DNA from: Lingula anatina
Lineage: Eukaryota > Brachiopoda > Lingulata > Lingulida > Lingulidae
Reading direction: 5' to 3'
NCBI RefSeq assembly: GCF_001039355.2
Contig: NW_019776079.1
Coordinates: forward strand, 920,933 to 984,932
DNA length: 64,000 nucleotides
The notes beneath the pieces were generated by a model. That model worked only from the letters and a program-made list of their open reading frames with translations. It was not told the origin of the DNA and searched no databases. Made by a program: the position numbers and the translations under genes. This document shows, piece after piece, positions 13,072 through 28,600 of the stretch. How positions within the stretch are numbered: the stretch's first letter is position 1; every line of letters begins with the position of its first letter.

Positions 13072-15122
13072 ATTGATCAGGGATTTGATGGAGCTTGAAT
13101 AGACTTGAACATGTTGAAATCCTGGAGAGTGATTATTGGCCATTTTATGCATGTTTAGTTAGATTTCCGACATCAAGATCAATGCAAGAATGCATGAGGA
13201 GTTGACTATTTGTTTGTGTGATATCATTTGACATAACAAAATTTTATCAATGTATAAAAGAAAAGATATAAATATTTGTTTGTGTGATATCATTTGACAT
13301 AACCAAATTTTATCAATGTATAAAATAAAAGAATTAAATATAAGCTATAAGCACTGTTATATGTTTAGGAAGAATCGCTCAAATATTGCAAATTCTTTAA
13401 AATAGTTTTGATTTATCTGATAAATCTTTCATACTGTTTAAAAAGTATTGTGGTTTTATAAAATATTCCTATGTTGCTTTTAGAGTCTTTTTTACTTCAA
13501 CTTTAATGCTACAGAGAAAGATGTCTTTGTGTGAGAATTTAGTAATGAGGTTTATCTATTTTCTGTTCCAAATTTCTTGCTGTTTGAATATTTTTTGTTT
13601 CCTCCAGTAGTATCAGATCCTTGAAAATCTTGAATTTTTTCATTTATATGTGTTTATACCATCTTTTTAAAAGATTGCCATTGTTCATCATCTGATTCAT
13701 TTTGTATGTCATATTAAGCACCAAAATTACAGTAAGCAATTCACAAATTTTCATTGTGCACATTGTGTTTCATGTATAAAGTGTGGCAAATGGGAAAAGA
13801 AAAACCATTTATTGACTATAAAAGAAGCATGGGATTAGGAACTGTTGCAACTTATGATAGTCAGAATGTGATGTTAGACAGATATTAAAAAGTTGCTTTT
13901 TGTGAATTAAGAAACTTAGACAATCACTTGCATATTTTAATGCCTTCTGGTCCTGTTTCTTTTAAATTGGGTGGTCAGTAAGTAGGTTTCTATAAAAAAA
14001 TTGAGTAAAAGTTCCAGTTTTCATGATATTTGCTGTAACATGTATCCAGAATGGAAGTTTTATTTTCTGAGTTGAGTGTTATTTTTAATGTAAATGCTAA
14101 TGAAACTAGTCAAGTTTTTTTTCTCTCTCTCTCTCTCTTTTCCATTTGCAGCATTTTTGTAACAATGGTTAAGGAATTGTCATTGAACAGGTTGAGCGAA
14201 CAGGGTGATTGTGATACATTCAGTGCCAATGATTAAGTTGTAGTTGAAGGCTTTTTTCCTGGTAGTCGTAATAAATTGATATATTAAACGTAGAAGAGCA
14301 AAATGGTTTTATGGTATTTTTAATACAAAGATTGCAATCTTTTGCTATTGATAATGCTTTCTTAATGCTAAAGGTATATCTATATCATTTTTCACTTAGT
14401 TTGTATCAGGGCAGTTCTCACATTTAATCAGTTTAATTTAATCTTGCAGTATCCATTGCCCATTTATTGTAAAAGACATAAATGTTGTCATATTTGTATT
14501 GTACTGACTGCTGCAGATGAATGTACTGCCTAAATTTTTTTTTTTATGGAACAGCTGGATGGGCTGTGCAACCTTTTTAAGTATTTCACCACCGTGATGA
14601 CCCAAAACTGAATTGTAAATAGTATTGTAAATGAAAGACAATACAGTTTAACAAACTATTCATCTTTGTTTTGAAATCTACTCTCAATCGTACAGAAAGA
14701 AGATATGAAGGCTTTCCGTAGCACTGCAGTCCTAGCAATTTAGAAATCGGATCTGTCAAAAAGTAATAACATCTACTGTCAGTTTCAATAAAAGCCAAAA
14801 GCCCTGTGGTCGGATAATTATTTCAATGTTAACAGAAATCGTTAAAACGCAAGTCTTCATAAATGAACATAGCAAATGTAGTTTATTTTTGTATTTCCTT
14901 TTACAATAAACTGGATCTGCCATGAATGAAAGTTAGGTATTTTCTCATGCTAGACATGAATGCATTTTTTTCTTGTAATCTTGCAACTGTCATAAAAACG
15001 AATAACAATAGTGGTCATGTAACAATCTTTGAAAAGAAATTTATGTCTAGCTAGGTACATAGATGTTTTAAAACAGTTTCTAAGGTTTGCATAGGTTACT
15101 CCCAATTTTATTCCTTTAAATT
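13072..15122 (+). other. DEPDC1 3' UTR and downstream spacer
   Basis: No recognisable gene follows the DEPDC1 stop before the N at 15123. An AATAAA word lies near 13324, and further ones lie near 14270 and 14787. A segment containing GTGATATCATTTGACATAAC is tandemly duplicated at about 13209-13263 and 13274-13330. A CT run is present near 14123. Short open frames here lack any family resemblance. Confidence 0.5.
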
Positions 15123-15123
15123 N
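15123..15123. other. Single N: probable contig join
   Basis: One undetermined base lies between the DEPDC1 and POMGNT1 pieces. By analogy with the N at 32414, it may mark a gap of unknown length and not one ambiguous base. Confidence 0.6.
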
Positions 15124-16618
15124 CTTTAAAGGCTGAGTACGCATGCGCAAGCATATCTCATTTAAGCCCTCCCTCATTTTTACACTCACAGAATTACAAT
15201 CAAACATCGACTTAACCAAGGTAAGTCTCGTTTAATTTTAAATTTTTATATAATTTTGATTCATAAAAACTCCTCAGTATTTTACAGTTTTTGACTTCAT
15301 TATTATTTTCCCAATACTTAATCATCACATTTATAATTAAAAATTATGACAATAATTCAGATTGTCTAACAGTCTAGATTTAATGCTTCATTTCAGAGGT
15401 GCACAAAGAAGCTAACTACATGATCAAAATGTCTACATTCAGAGGTTCTCTTATCAAGCTGTGATATCCATTTAAACTATGCACTGGTGTAAGTCTGAAA
15501 TCAGTTTCCAAGCTGTGCACACACACACACACAAATAAAAAAAACTGATTGCCATGTTCTACTATCAACACCAATATAACAACTAATAATAACAAAACCA
15601 TTACTTCCTGAAGTATGTTGTAAATTGCATAATGCTAAAATCCAATAAAATAAGACTAAATATGGAATGTCAAATACAAAATATCTGTTCTAGGTTTACA
15701 GTATAAAATGCTGTATGTTACTGACTTATGCTGGGAAGAAAGATCAATCTCCATCTTCTCACAATTATCTGGTACATTCTAAACTACTGAGCCACTTACT
15801 AAGAGCACCTAACTTAACATACTGTGAATACACCTCAATACATTCATGAAATGCCCAACACAATTGTTTTAAGATGTCCACAAATCAGTTTTTGAATGTC
15901 CACAAGTGCTTTAAACATTCATATTTATATATACGTATATCACACTCTAATGCACTCTTGGCATTAAAATATTTATTGCTCATTGTATGAGAATTCTTGT
16001 CTTTAGCAGTCTTGTCTTGTATGCACAAAGATATGACATGTAACAGATCTTTAGCTTATATCACAAATTAGAGAAATAGCAAGGACAAAGGACAAAAATA
16101 GGAAATCATACAAATGCACAAAACAAGCTATTAAACTTACTGAAAGTTTGCCTTTCTACCTAACCATGTCAGTAACAAAATTCTTTTGCAGCCCTAATCC
16201 TTAACACGCTGACACATTAAAAAAACAACATGGCTTTATATTGTATACTCATAATTTGATGGTTTTTGATAAATGACGAACATATTTTTTGAAAAAAAAA
16301 ATTAAGCTGTAAAAATACTTTTCAGGTCCATGTAAATGGAATGAAAACCTATCTTACAAAACATAAAAAGTACTGTCTTACATCATGGCACAAAAATATT
16401 ACTTCACAATTCACTTTGCTCTCTCCAAATTCTGCCTAACTGATTCACTATTTCTCTGATGTTGACAAAGTCTTCTGAAACTGATCTACATCTTCTATGG
16501 AGTCTCATCCACAGTTTAGAATGCTACAGTAAGCACAACTATCACAATCATGACAAGCTGCATTCATTTCTTTCAATTTGTTTTCCTTTCCCCTTGTGTT
16601 GTATTGTAAATCAATGTG

Positions 16619-19600
16619 CTATACTTTCTTTGGTGCAGTTGTTGGTGGAGGGATATAGAGAGGTACAACTTCAGCTGGTTTGTATTTTCTAAGAAAAAAA
16701 AAGTAATAAAGTTGCAATAAGTTGCTTCAGACAGTAAATAACTTCAGTCTGCTTTAACTGCCAACTACATAACCTGAACTTTCGCTTGGAGTCATTTCAC
16801 ATAAAACATCTGCAACATGATTAAGTCACCTCTGAGGTTATCATTAATTAATTAAATCATTAATGGTAAAAGTACTGGTCCAGCAGTGTTAGGTTCCTCA
16901 ACATTATTATAATGATGACAAAACACAAAACAAAATGATGTCTACAGAGCTGGCTACTCACGAGTATGGTGCTGCTGGGGTGCCCACCACAATGAATGGA
17001 TTTCCTTTCTGGAACAGTCTCCATGTACTCTAAAATTACAACATGGAATGATGTAATACTTCCCTTTAATACAGAGAATAGTTTATCCTATAAATAAGTA
17101 AAGACATTTATAAAGACATTTATACTCGAACTGAATTAGATAATTACATTTACAGCTGTGATTCAGCAGAAACTGTGCATACCTTGTGGAATCCTCGAAT
17201 ATCAAGATCCCATAGTTTCAAGCACTGAAAAGATAAAATATAAAATATGCCAACACCTGATATTATCAAGCCTTTTTCTGTAACTCACATTACAAAACTC
17301 ATGACTGAATAACAGCATATAACTTTTAACTATACACTTTTTGAAGGTAAAATGACCACCAAATGACCACAAAAACATTAATAAGACTATCTAACCTTGG
17401 CTATTCCTTTCCAAGTAGAAAAATCAGAAGCATGATCCATCTTGATATATAAGACATGAGTGACATCTGCTTTGACATCGGGAATAAATGACTCATTGCA
17501 GGGGTCTACACTGTGATCCAGCACTGTGGCCCTCTGTATTATGTCATGTAGTAACTTTTCATACTCATCTTTCTTCATTCTGGAAGCAAATATCAAATAA
17601 TTCATAAAGTGATAAATATGCTCATATGACACACAAAAGAAAAGATGATGACTGATTTTTTGTGGTGTTTAACTATGTAAATTACCAATGAACTTTACAA
17701 TAGGGATAATTTTACTTTCAATGTTATCCAAACTTCGAATAACAAGCATAAAATTTAAACATGGTCTTATACACGAGACTGAATCAACTTACTTGTCTAT
17801 GGCTTTTAACTTGACTTTAGCCTGTGTATTCATTTTATGTCTGCTAAAATAGCTTTCTTGAAAGTATGGGTTCATATTTAGTCCAACAGATCCAAAATGA
17901 AATGTTCTTGATACATCTGGGATAATGCATTCTCTGTCCTTCCTCTGTCCAGGCATTCTCATCCACATGTCCCAATCCCACAGCTTCAGAATAAAATGAA
18001 TATTTCATAAATAAATAATATAAATATAAATCAATATTATAAGAGGCATAAATTCATCTTGTGCATGGTCATGAAATGACGAGTTTTTCAAGTTTTAATC
18101 TCATTCCAGAATTTCATCTGTGACTCTACATACCGTTTTTTTAATGTACGTAATACATAAAGTAATCACACCGATTCACCATTTATGCTTCCTTGTCCTG
18201 ACATTTATTTACAATCAAAAACTTGGATATCTATATAAAAACAATTTCCCAGGCACCAAAGCAGCTAGAGATTTATTTATGCTTATATTATTCCAATGTG
18301 TTTCTTTCTTACTTTTTCTGGGGTTGGCCACTTTGATTCCAGCTCTTCCTTGTATAATTTTTTCTTCAGCAACCAACCTAGCCCAGGCATTGTCTCTATT
18401 CTGTATAAGAGGCTGGGGTCCTTGGAGGAGTCATCATAACCCTGGCAGTAAGAAAGCAGAAATGTAAATTCACTGTTACCTAATCACTTCCATATAAACT
18501 ACTTGTGTCCTGTTATTAATTGATCTTGAATAGGTGCATTTTTTTCATGCAGCGCCACAATAATAATTCAACACATGAAAAATTTCTTTTTCTAGAGTTA
18601 CAGATGTTCTGTCATAAAAAGCATATTATTTATGTAACACATGTTGAATGGATTTTACTTTCTTTTTAACATGTGCTAAAATGGGAGTTTCATCATCTCA
18701 GGGATGCATCAAGGGAGCAAATATCCAAAACACAATATCTCTCTTTGAAGCAATAAAATTTTGAAAATTACAGCTTTACTTTCAGTCAAGGAATCCAAGC
18801 AATGCAAGGAATACAAATCACTCTGCTATAGCCAAATGATGATAAAAAAATGTATAACTTTTGGGAATATTTGGTTGGTACTTGACATACTGGTAGATTA
18901 GTACAAAAGAATGGTGGCGGACCCCAGGAAAATCCGTTAATTGACTTTTATAGTCTCAATTATGTCTCCTATAAGGTAGCTAACCTGTTGAAAAAATTAA
19001 ACTTCACTAACTTGGTCTTGGTTTTCTTAAAAATCTAGAAAGATCATTTTCAAAAAATTCAACCTCCATACCTGATCATTCCATGCTGATACACAGTACA
19101 AACTCTCATCTTCTTCTAATAATGGCAGTGTTTGACTAAAATAACTGGAAAAGAGAATGTATATTTTACATTCACCATTTAATTTCACATACATAATGCA
19201 CATAACTTTCCAAAAAATCTTTATTTTGTAAATCTTTACATATCTGGAGTAGATACTATGAAAACATTGATTTCTTTCATCAAGGACCTACTCAAAGAAA
19301 TCTGGAGATATGTCCATGTCTTCTTCTATAATGATCATGTACTTAGCATTCTGAAATGGAAAATAAAACCACCTGTTCACTGGAACAAGTTGGAATTGGT
19401 TTTCCTTTTGTAAAATACATCAATTTCAATTACAAAATCACATATCCTCAAAAATTAAAAATAAACAAAGTTTACACTTATTACAAAATTACCACATATC
19501 ATAAACAATATCTCTTACTCTTGAAATGAATAATAAATATATTTACAAGAAATTTATCATTGTTCTTGCAAACACTTTCTATCATTTTGCAACTGAACAG

Positions 19601-22600
19601 TATAGAAAAAAATATATGGGACAAAAGACAACACATTTTAGCTTATTTCAGTATTAAGTAGTAAGAGGCTTACTGGATGTAAATTGAAAGTGGCAGTCAG
19701 GCTGCTTTTATAATGCTGACAAACTCTGGCATTCTTGATCCCCAGTGGTGTGTGCTGGACTCCACGCAAGCCATAAAGCTTGGTCACTTCCAATGGTTCC
19801 TGCAATTATATCAAATCTTCAAAATAAAAGAAATTACATTTAGTAGACCAATGCATTTTCAGAAAGACTTCATTTACAAGGTCTTTACCACTGCATCTAC
19901 ATACCTGATATCTTAATTGCCTAGCCCTTTAGACAAAAATAGATAAATGAAAAAAATTTAATAATAAAAGCAATGCCATAAATGATAGAACAGCTACATC
20001 CAATTACTATCAGTAGATTTTTTTATTGATATCCCTCTTGTGCAATTCAGAAAGAAAACAACAAGCAATTCACATGCAATAAACTTTGATCATTGATTTT
20101 TCCTGAAGTAAAAATGCAAATCCGATATTAACAAGAAACTACTCACCTCAAAATAACCATCTATAAACACTGTAATCAAGTTGGGGTTGGCACCATCAGC
20201 TGATAATAGAGACCTCAGCATTCTGAAATGTAAATGAATCCATCATCATTAATACCCAAGTCCAAAAAAATCCCTAAAGATTGAAAAAAAAAAGAAAAAA
20301 AAAACATGTCACATCTTTCAGTCTTAACTGCTTCATATTACCTGACAAATTCTATAAAATTTTAACCAAACAACAGCGAATCAACAGTTAATTCTGTACA
20401 CAGTTTTTGCCTCCTGACATTGTCCACTTAATATTGTCATCGACCTCAGTTGTTCTGATAACCTCAGGTTCCAGATCTATGTTGTGCAATTACAAGGTAA
20501 TTGTTTGAAGTTTTCAAACCAAATGTTTGGATTTACAGTACAATTTTGATAATTTGACAGAATTTAAAGTTACTAGCAGAGATTTACTTTGGAGAAATGA
20601 CTGGGTCAAAAGATAATTCCTGGAAATCAAGGAATTCCTTGATCAATCCAACCCTGATACTACGATATTCCTGAAAATTACAGTACCTATAGAGATAATG
20701 TGGCCTGTTACTGGCTATCACTGCTACTGGGATATCAGATACTTTGTTGTTGGAAATCTGAAAAAATATTATATAAATGTTTCCAAAATACAGAATAACT
20801 ACCAATTTTTAATGACATCACTTTTTCTTTATTTTATGACTTTTACAGATATTTCAGCTAATAATATGACATACCACATTAACAAGTCAAGAATATGTGT
20901 TTCAGAAAAAATCAATTTACAAGACATATCAGTTGCAATGTTTCTTCATAATTTCTACTCCTCTGGCAATATATGTCTACAGGAAATAGCAGCATGTTAT
21001 ACATCAGGGGAAGTCTTAAAAATGAGTGCATTATGCACTGTTATAACAACAGCAACACCAACTTACAGTGTCTGGTTGAAAAGTGATAGGAGCCGGATCA
21101 GTGCAGCTGCAGACACTCCCATAGCCTTCCACCTTGTCACAAAATGATCTGCGTCTTTTGTTCACTTCATCATCAGGCCAGTCACAACCACGTTCTGTAA
21201 TAAATTCAAATGTGTCTATTAGCATCATGCTGGTGTTAGTAATATGTATGCATCAGTTTCCAAAGATGTTTGCCTTAAGACCTAAATGCCTCCAAATCAA
21301 GATAATGTGTATATGAGAAGTCTTAATTTATTATCTCAGTAACATATTTTAAATCACTAAGTGAAAATTACCTAACCTTTTTAGACAAATATACTTATGA
21401 CATATAGATAAAAACACTTTCTTTCAAGGTCACCTTCTCATTAAAGCTGGAATTTGAAAAGAGTGTAATCTAAGTAAATTCTTTGTTATGTCATTCATTT
21501 GCAACCTCCTCTTGACTTCAGCAACATGAACAATATAACTTTATCCAACACCTCTATTCAAAAGAATATTATGCAATTGTTGCAGCCACCTTCTTTTTCC
21601 TTGAGTGGTACATCCACCTTGAGCAGCACGGCTTCTGCCCACTCCTGGAAGTTATCAGAATGGTTGTGGTCTTCTGCTAAAGCTTTACCATCTGGAACAA
21701 TAACATAACAGGCTACAAACAGGTAATCAGACAGGTGTGATGGAGGGTTAAAGCAGGCATGTGAAACCAACAGTTGGCAATAAAACGTGATCAAAAATTT
21801 CTAAGAAAAACAAAACCTAGAAATAAAATCCCTTTCATAACCAAATTAATTATCCTCCAAATCAACTGAGACAGAAAACATTCCCAGTTGGATCCGTTAC
21901 ACAATAAACAATTTTCTTCAATAATCTATTAACCTATAATTGACAAACTGCATGATATTGAATATGACTTCATCAAACCATCATGATATCTTCTATTGCT
22001 TGAACTCCCGATTCAGATTTCCAATTCAACAATTGCCAGTACTAGAACTGATGTATGATGGACACAGTTCACTGAAGAAGAACACGAGGATTCTGGCTCT
22101 TATTGGAAAGCAATCATCTTAATGGAGTTTCTTCCACAGAAATCAATGACTGATGTGATCTGCTGATTCAATTTAAACAGATTTAATAGTGTCAAGGTCT
22201 ACCTAACAGTTACATCAATATGCATTCACTTCCAATAATCTTTCAATTACTGGCACTTCATTACATCTATTCTATCAAAGTATCATATACTGTTACTGAA
22301 AGAATGCAGCAACATAGTCTTCTTGACACCAGTACATTCAGCTGAGGAACACTTTCAAAACAATTTAAGTCATGTTTACAATTTTTGGGATTAATACTTG
22401 TACATTGTTACATCTCAATAGGAAAACTATCAAAAGATTTACGTTTTTGTCTCTTTGCAAAACAGGACTTCTTAAGAGAAACTTTTTTTCACATACATTT
22501 TCTATTGATATGGATGTCTTGAATTTTATTTTCAGAGAGGCGAAGCTATTTAAATACACTTCTCACCTTGTAAATCTCTGTTTTTTTTGTACAAGTTCAA

Positions 22601-25600
22601 ATCAGATAAGACAAACTTCCCACACCCTCGAAGTGATTACACATTTTTTTTTTCCTGAGAAGAAGCCAACTTCATTCCCTCTAATAGAAAACATAGCACA
22701 GGAAAACCAATAAAAATCAAATAGAGTGGCTCCTAATTGATGTGTTCTCCTCTGCTGGCATTTAGACTTACTGCTGTTTGGTCCGCTAAAACTCTTATGC
22801 ACAATTATCTTCAAAAATGTCAATACTAGAACCGATAGAGTGAGTATTTAGAAAGTTAATTTCACTCCACCTCTTGGCATCAGAGATAGGTACTTAGCGC
22901 CAGAAGAAAATACGATATCACGATTACTGATTTATGGGAATATTAAGTGAACAAAAAACTTGATTCTGAAAATAATGAAAAAAATAATAACTCAATGAAA
23001 ATCTCCAATGAAGTAAATACGACTGATTTGATCAGTGCAATATGGATTAATTGAGAACTGTGGAGGACAGTTATAAATAGCAACATTTCAAATCCAATAG
23101 TGGGTGTCTGCCTAAAGGGATCTTGGATTTTCTGCATGCATCTCAATTTGCTCAACAAATCTTCCTTCTTGCTTTTCATTTTTATTACTCCCACCAATTC
23201 AGCTGATATGCAGGAGACCCCATATCACAAGCCTGCTAAATTTAAATTGTCTTTTAGAAGCAGCCAATATTTACCACAGTAACTAGAGATCAGTAAGGAA
23301 AAATCTATACCACCTATCCAGAGTTTTAATTACTACTGATTATTTGTTGGTGTTGCTCTTGCATAATCAGTTGAAAAGAGGTTTATTAACTGTTGAAGTT
23401 GTTGATATGTAATGATACAAATTCACACTATTGTCAGATTGTTTTAGGAAGTTGAAATGAAATTTAGGGTAAAATTTGATAGAAAAACCTGGCACATCAA
23501 TCTCACAGTCACACAATAAGTTACCAAAGGTTACTGATCTTTGAACAAAAATTGATTTCGACTAGGTTGTTTTGCTTCAATCGAAGTAACATTAAGTAAA
23601 CACACCAAAAGAATTTCTGTGAAACACATCTATGACATAAAATTTCAAGCTGCAAATGACTACGTGGGGTCTACTTCTTGTAATGGATTTCCCTATAGGA
23701 GTATATATATGTAATTAAATCAAACATTGTCCCTCCTGCAGAACAGACAAATTTTTACATAAATTCCCTTGCAATTTTCAATGTTGATCACTGCCTACAA
23801 TCCTTTGCTAGCCCGTAGCCAGCAATTTCAAAAGGGGGTTCTTTTTCCGAAAGAAGGGCCTTTTAAGATGAAACCTCAATCTACAGAGATCAAATTTTAA
23901 CCAGAACCTGACAAAAAGGGCAGTTCTTTCAAACCCCCTGGGCCTGCTCTGTATTTGTACAATAGGCATTTTTTTATTGATTCTAAAAGCTGCTTTTTTA
24001 AAGTCTACTCACCCCCTTTGTATGTGACCATTGCCCATGTGTCCCTGTATTCAAGACCCTTAACCTTAGTGCTGCCTGCAGCTACCAGGTAGTCTCGAGC
24101 ACGGTGTGTGAGACTAAAGGAACCTTCATCCTGAAACAAAAATGTTAATTCTTATCATATTTATAACTTTTGTTCAATAAAATACAGGTCATTATCTTTA
24201 ATAATGAAGAAATTTTGCTCATCTTGTTTCATACCATCAATTTATAAATTTTGTCCTTTTTTTTTTTTTAGAAAGTCATATCATTTTCATCATCAAAATG
24301 GTAAAATAATTCTCTTTAAAAGTAATAGTGAATAAGCCTGCTATGTACTTCATATGTAATAGCATGCAGCCAAATTTTTACAACTTTAAGTATTTATCCT
24401 AAGTCCATGCAATTGCTAACTTTCTTTCATACATATATGATAACTTCACACCATGTGACACATACTTTTATAGTAAATATGAGTATTCTTCCTGGAGTGA
24501 CCATGTTGAGAAACAACATTAATGCTTCATCTTCCTTTTTGGAGTAGGTGTCAAACACACGGTCAGCCATCACTGCACCCTGGTGAGGAGGGAAATAATC
24601 ATGAATAACCATGAAAAACACTGCGGTGATTTCACAATAAATATTAAAATAACAGCATCTTTTTTTTATGCATTTATTTAAGCATTATGACACATGTGTA
24701 ATGCTGCATAATCTGCCCTTTAAACTAAGGTTCAATAAGTTGTGATGAAGTTTCTAGAATTCTAAAATTTTAGATAAAGTCTTATCTTTACCGTGGCTTG
24801 GTTGAGAACTACAACATGGATACCTCGGCCATGAGCCCCTGGTGCTGCATCTTCTAAGATCTATAAATTGGAGAAAGTATTTATATCATCATTTATCTCA
24901 AATTATATTACATATAATTGCTAAATAAGAAACTGTGACTTCAATATAAGCTAATCCAAGTATCATTTGATCCACTTAGCTGGTTTATTTTGTTGTAAAA
25001 CTTAAATGACACTGAAGATGTCATCATCCTCTGAACTCACCGTGGCTCCATCTACAGTAACAGAGACCTTGCTCTGTGAAGACATAATGTCCAGGGCCAA
25101 CACTTTGGGCTTCTCCAGTGGTTTACGTCCAGCACTGTTGGCAAATTCATCTTTGCTGGGAACATATGGAGGACCTATAGAAACCAGAAAGAACAAACTA
25201 AACAGTAAATATGCAGGCATCCCTCTAAATGTCACAGTCAGTCCAAGTAATTCATGGTTGTGTATGTCTGTATGTATGCACCAAGAATAATAAGAATTTA
25301 AATACTCTTAGTCTTTCTTTGCCATGCACAGCAGTTAATATGTAAATTACATTACACAACCGTGACAGCCCACATATAAAGTAAGATAAATACTACAATA
25401 CAGGGTGGGCAAAGGTTAACTATTCCAGTATGATATATGGGGTCACATTTCATGGCCTAAAAATTGCATCAGAAAAAAAAAGAAAATACATCTGCTCTTT
25501 ACAGATGGATTGCTTGTGATATCAAACTATACTACTCTGAGATCTGTCAGTCCTTCTACTGCAACTTTCATAATTTGAGGTTAAAAAAAACATTTTTTCT

Positions 25601-28600
25601 GATTGAATAACATTTTACATCAATTACTTCAAACCGCATAAGCTTTACAGTAGTGATAAAAACATCTGATAATTTCTGTCCTTTAAGTGAGACATTAAAG
25701 CAATAATAAATCTTCCTTTGAGATTCAAAATACATTGTAAACAACGCCTGGAAATATATTCTATTGCATTTTCCCACTAAAACGACTGTTATTGTAGTAA
25801 AACTAAAATCTGTGCTTGTCACTTGGGCTTTCGATGCCTTTCTTCGCGGTCGACAAGTGCATCTGTTGCCAATGACATTTAGGTGTCACACGGATTCTCG
25901 CGTTCATTCGAGACCAAAATAACATGGCGGGAAACCCTCAGACGTAAGTTGCGAGTTTTTGTACAGTGCGTCGGATAACAAAAAGCCCAGAATTACACAC
26001 ATTGTAGATATAAATGCATTTTAAGCAAAAAGACGAATATATCTTATGAATCTTAAAATATTGTTATATAGTGTTGTTGTTGTCTGCTTTTCCCGCGGTT
26101 TTAAGTAGGTCACCAGATCGCTCAATATGAGAGGGCTCCGTCAGTTAAAATCTCTTAAGAGATTTTAACAAAAAACCGTACGTTTAGGAAAAAAACCCTG
26201 AATTAACTTTGAATGCAGGAATGGGGTCGTTGACCATTGGTAAGTACGGGAAAATTGCCGTTTTTTCCAGGAAAATCCAATTTTTGGCCAAAACGAAGAG
26301 TTATTATGACTTTAACTATAATGTCCAAAGTAGACTTTAATATGATAAAGACTATCATTTTGTACCTATAGTGGAAAAGGATGATGGCTAATCTTAGTGA
26401 GATTTTGTTTGTATGCAGATAGTTTCATTTGTAAAGAAAATACACTAAAATATTTAAATATTATCATATCAATACATTTTCTTCAAACTGACATGTAACT
26501 TTAAGACTGAAGTAAAGTTCTTGTTGATGAAGTATTTCCTGCCTTGTAACACCAGTATTACAGCAGCACAGCAGATCAATCTGGTTAATCAGTGAATTCC
26601 TCTCAGTGTGGCTCTAGTCCACAGGAATTAACACAAATGGGTTATCAACCCTGCCTCATCACCCATGACAGGATCAATAGTTATCTATCAAATTCTGAAG
26701 CACAGAACTTCCTCCCAGAAATATGGACAGGAAAAAATACAGCAATTTACATAATGAGCTGCAATTTCCGTTTATCTGATGGTCACCCATCTGGGATAAC
26801 TCAATCAACCTGGCAATTATGACAACCAATTTTCTCCAACTATTGGGCAATAATAACATCCATTGTTATTGAAAATTACCAGGATCAATGATAATAGTTT
26901 AGCTATACACATGGACTACACCAGGGGCACAAATTTTGTTATTATAATAAATATATTTAATTTCAAGAGAGTAACTAGGGCTCCACTTTTTGATATGTTG
27001 TTACTGCGAGAGTATATTTTGCAAAAAGAGGTTTCCATTTCTACACTGTTAGATCTAATACTTTTATGCATTGTTTTCCCAACTATTTCAACGTAAAAAG
27101 TACAAACTAGTTTACTTATTTAGATTCTGGAATCTGTTTAAATGCTTTACCTAGGCAACTATTTCTGCTGAATTGTATGTAAGTAGACTTCAGTGTTTAG
27201 TTGCTGGACAGTTTTATGCACTGGTTTTATCAAGAATGCATTACCATATTTTCTAGTTTTTATACATAGAATGCAAAACCATAGGCAAACATTTGGCCTC
27301 CCTTCCTCCAGGCTGTAAACATAAGCTAGTGTATCTGTCAGTATAGCATGTACAGAATCTAAACTAGATCATATTGGCTTCTTGCCACTTATACTACACT
27401 TATTTGGAAAATAAAACTTCTGTTTAAATTATTGCCTAAAAACATATTATGGGCAATGTTCCTGGGTATCAAAATACACTAAATATTTATTTTTGATTAT
27501 AAGAATATGATTTTTTTCAAAGTTTCCTTCTTTCAAAATAATATTCAGCAGCAGCTTCTTTTTCTTATTTGATACATACTATGACTTGAAATTATACAAA
27601 CTGAGAAGGTGCAAGTGTACATCAAAGGTTTCTTCAAGCAATGCCAATATGACTATTCAATCAAAGCTGTTTGTTCAAACAACCAAGATACTTCACTAGA
27701 ACAAGTGTGCCCCAAGGTGTGACACATTTTGAGGTAAAGTATTATAACAGTATAGATTAGGCCAGCTGACAGTATCCACCAGGGCAAATCTTGCCAAACT
27801 AAAAACTTGTTTCTGTGCCTGACTTAGGTTGAGAAAATTAAAAGATTCTGCACATAAAATGGGGTGCATATGATTTTGATGACTTATGCATGATATGGCA
27901 AATGCTGCAAACACTTTAAAATTAAAGAAAGGTTATGCAAATCTCTCCTAAGTCGATTACAAACACTTTACCCAGTGGGTCTATCTGTGAGTTTACCCTC
28001 CAGCAGACAACCAATGTTAGTGGCAATTTCAGACATTCATGCCTGCTGCCACAGACTCCATTGGCCTGTGGTAAGCGGTGGTTTTTGTTTCCCAGCATGA
28101 TTTTGATACATCAGTCTGGGTTACTAGATTTCATCATCTTGTAGCATTTTACTTACTACTTAGATTTAGATCAGAGTGGCCTGGGTTCTCTTTATAACAC
28201 TTACTTCATGCTAGGAAGTTACTTCTATCCAACATGGTTAAATATAATTCACTCCATGCAACCAAATTAAAAGTATCCAAAATACTGATTATTTGTCCTT
28301 GATTTATTGAAAACTTAAAACTGATTGCTTGGATAAAGATTTTTTCATGGAGCTTAAAATTAGAATTGGGCAACCTTTTTCGGTTCTCACTTACACTAAC
28401 AACCAGCTTATGTGCCGCTCTTTGTTGTTGATATATAATAACCAAAACCATTACACCTCGCAGCAGGGGCTGGTTTAAGGAGAATAAAAAACACTTTAAA
28501 TTAGAAGCAAAAAAGAGAAGAAAACATTACAATAACCAGATTTAATACTTGAATAGACAAAAAAAGAAATTTTATATTCACTCAAATGAAATATGGGGTA

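Noticed and set aside
20698-21147. 149-residue plus-strand frame, also at 35797-36246
   Set aside because: It runs antisense across POMGNT1 exons 8 and 9 and the intron between; it is a shadow frame.
22765-22800. Possible POMGNT1 micro-exon encoding SGPNSS
   Set aside because: Exon 6 joins exon 7 directly in the correct phase and aligns with the human protein without it.
26592-26822. 76-residue frame MNSSQCGSS..., identical at 41995-42225
   Set aside because: Its identity in both copies follows from the allelic duplication; it resembles no family and has no splice or promoter context.
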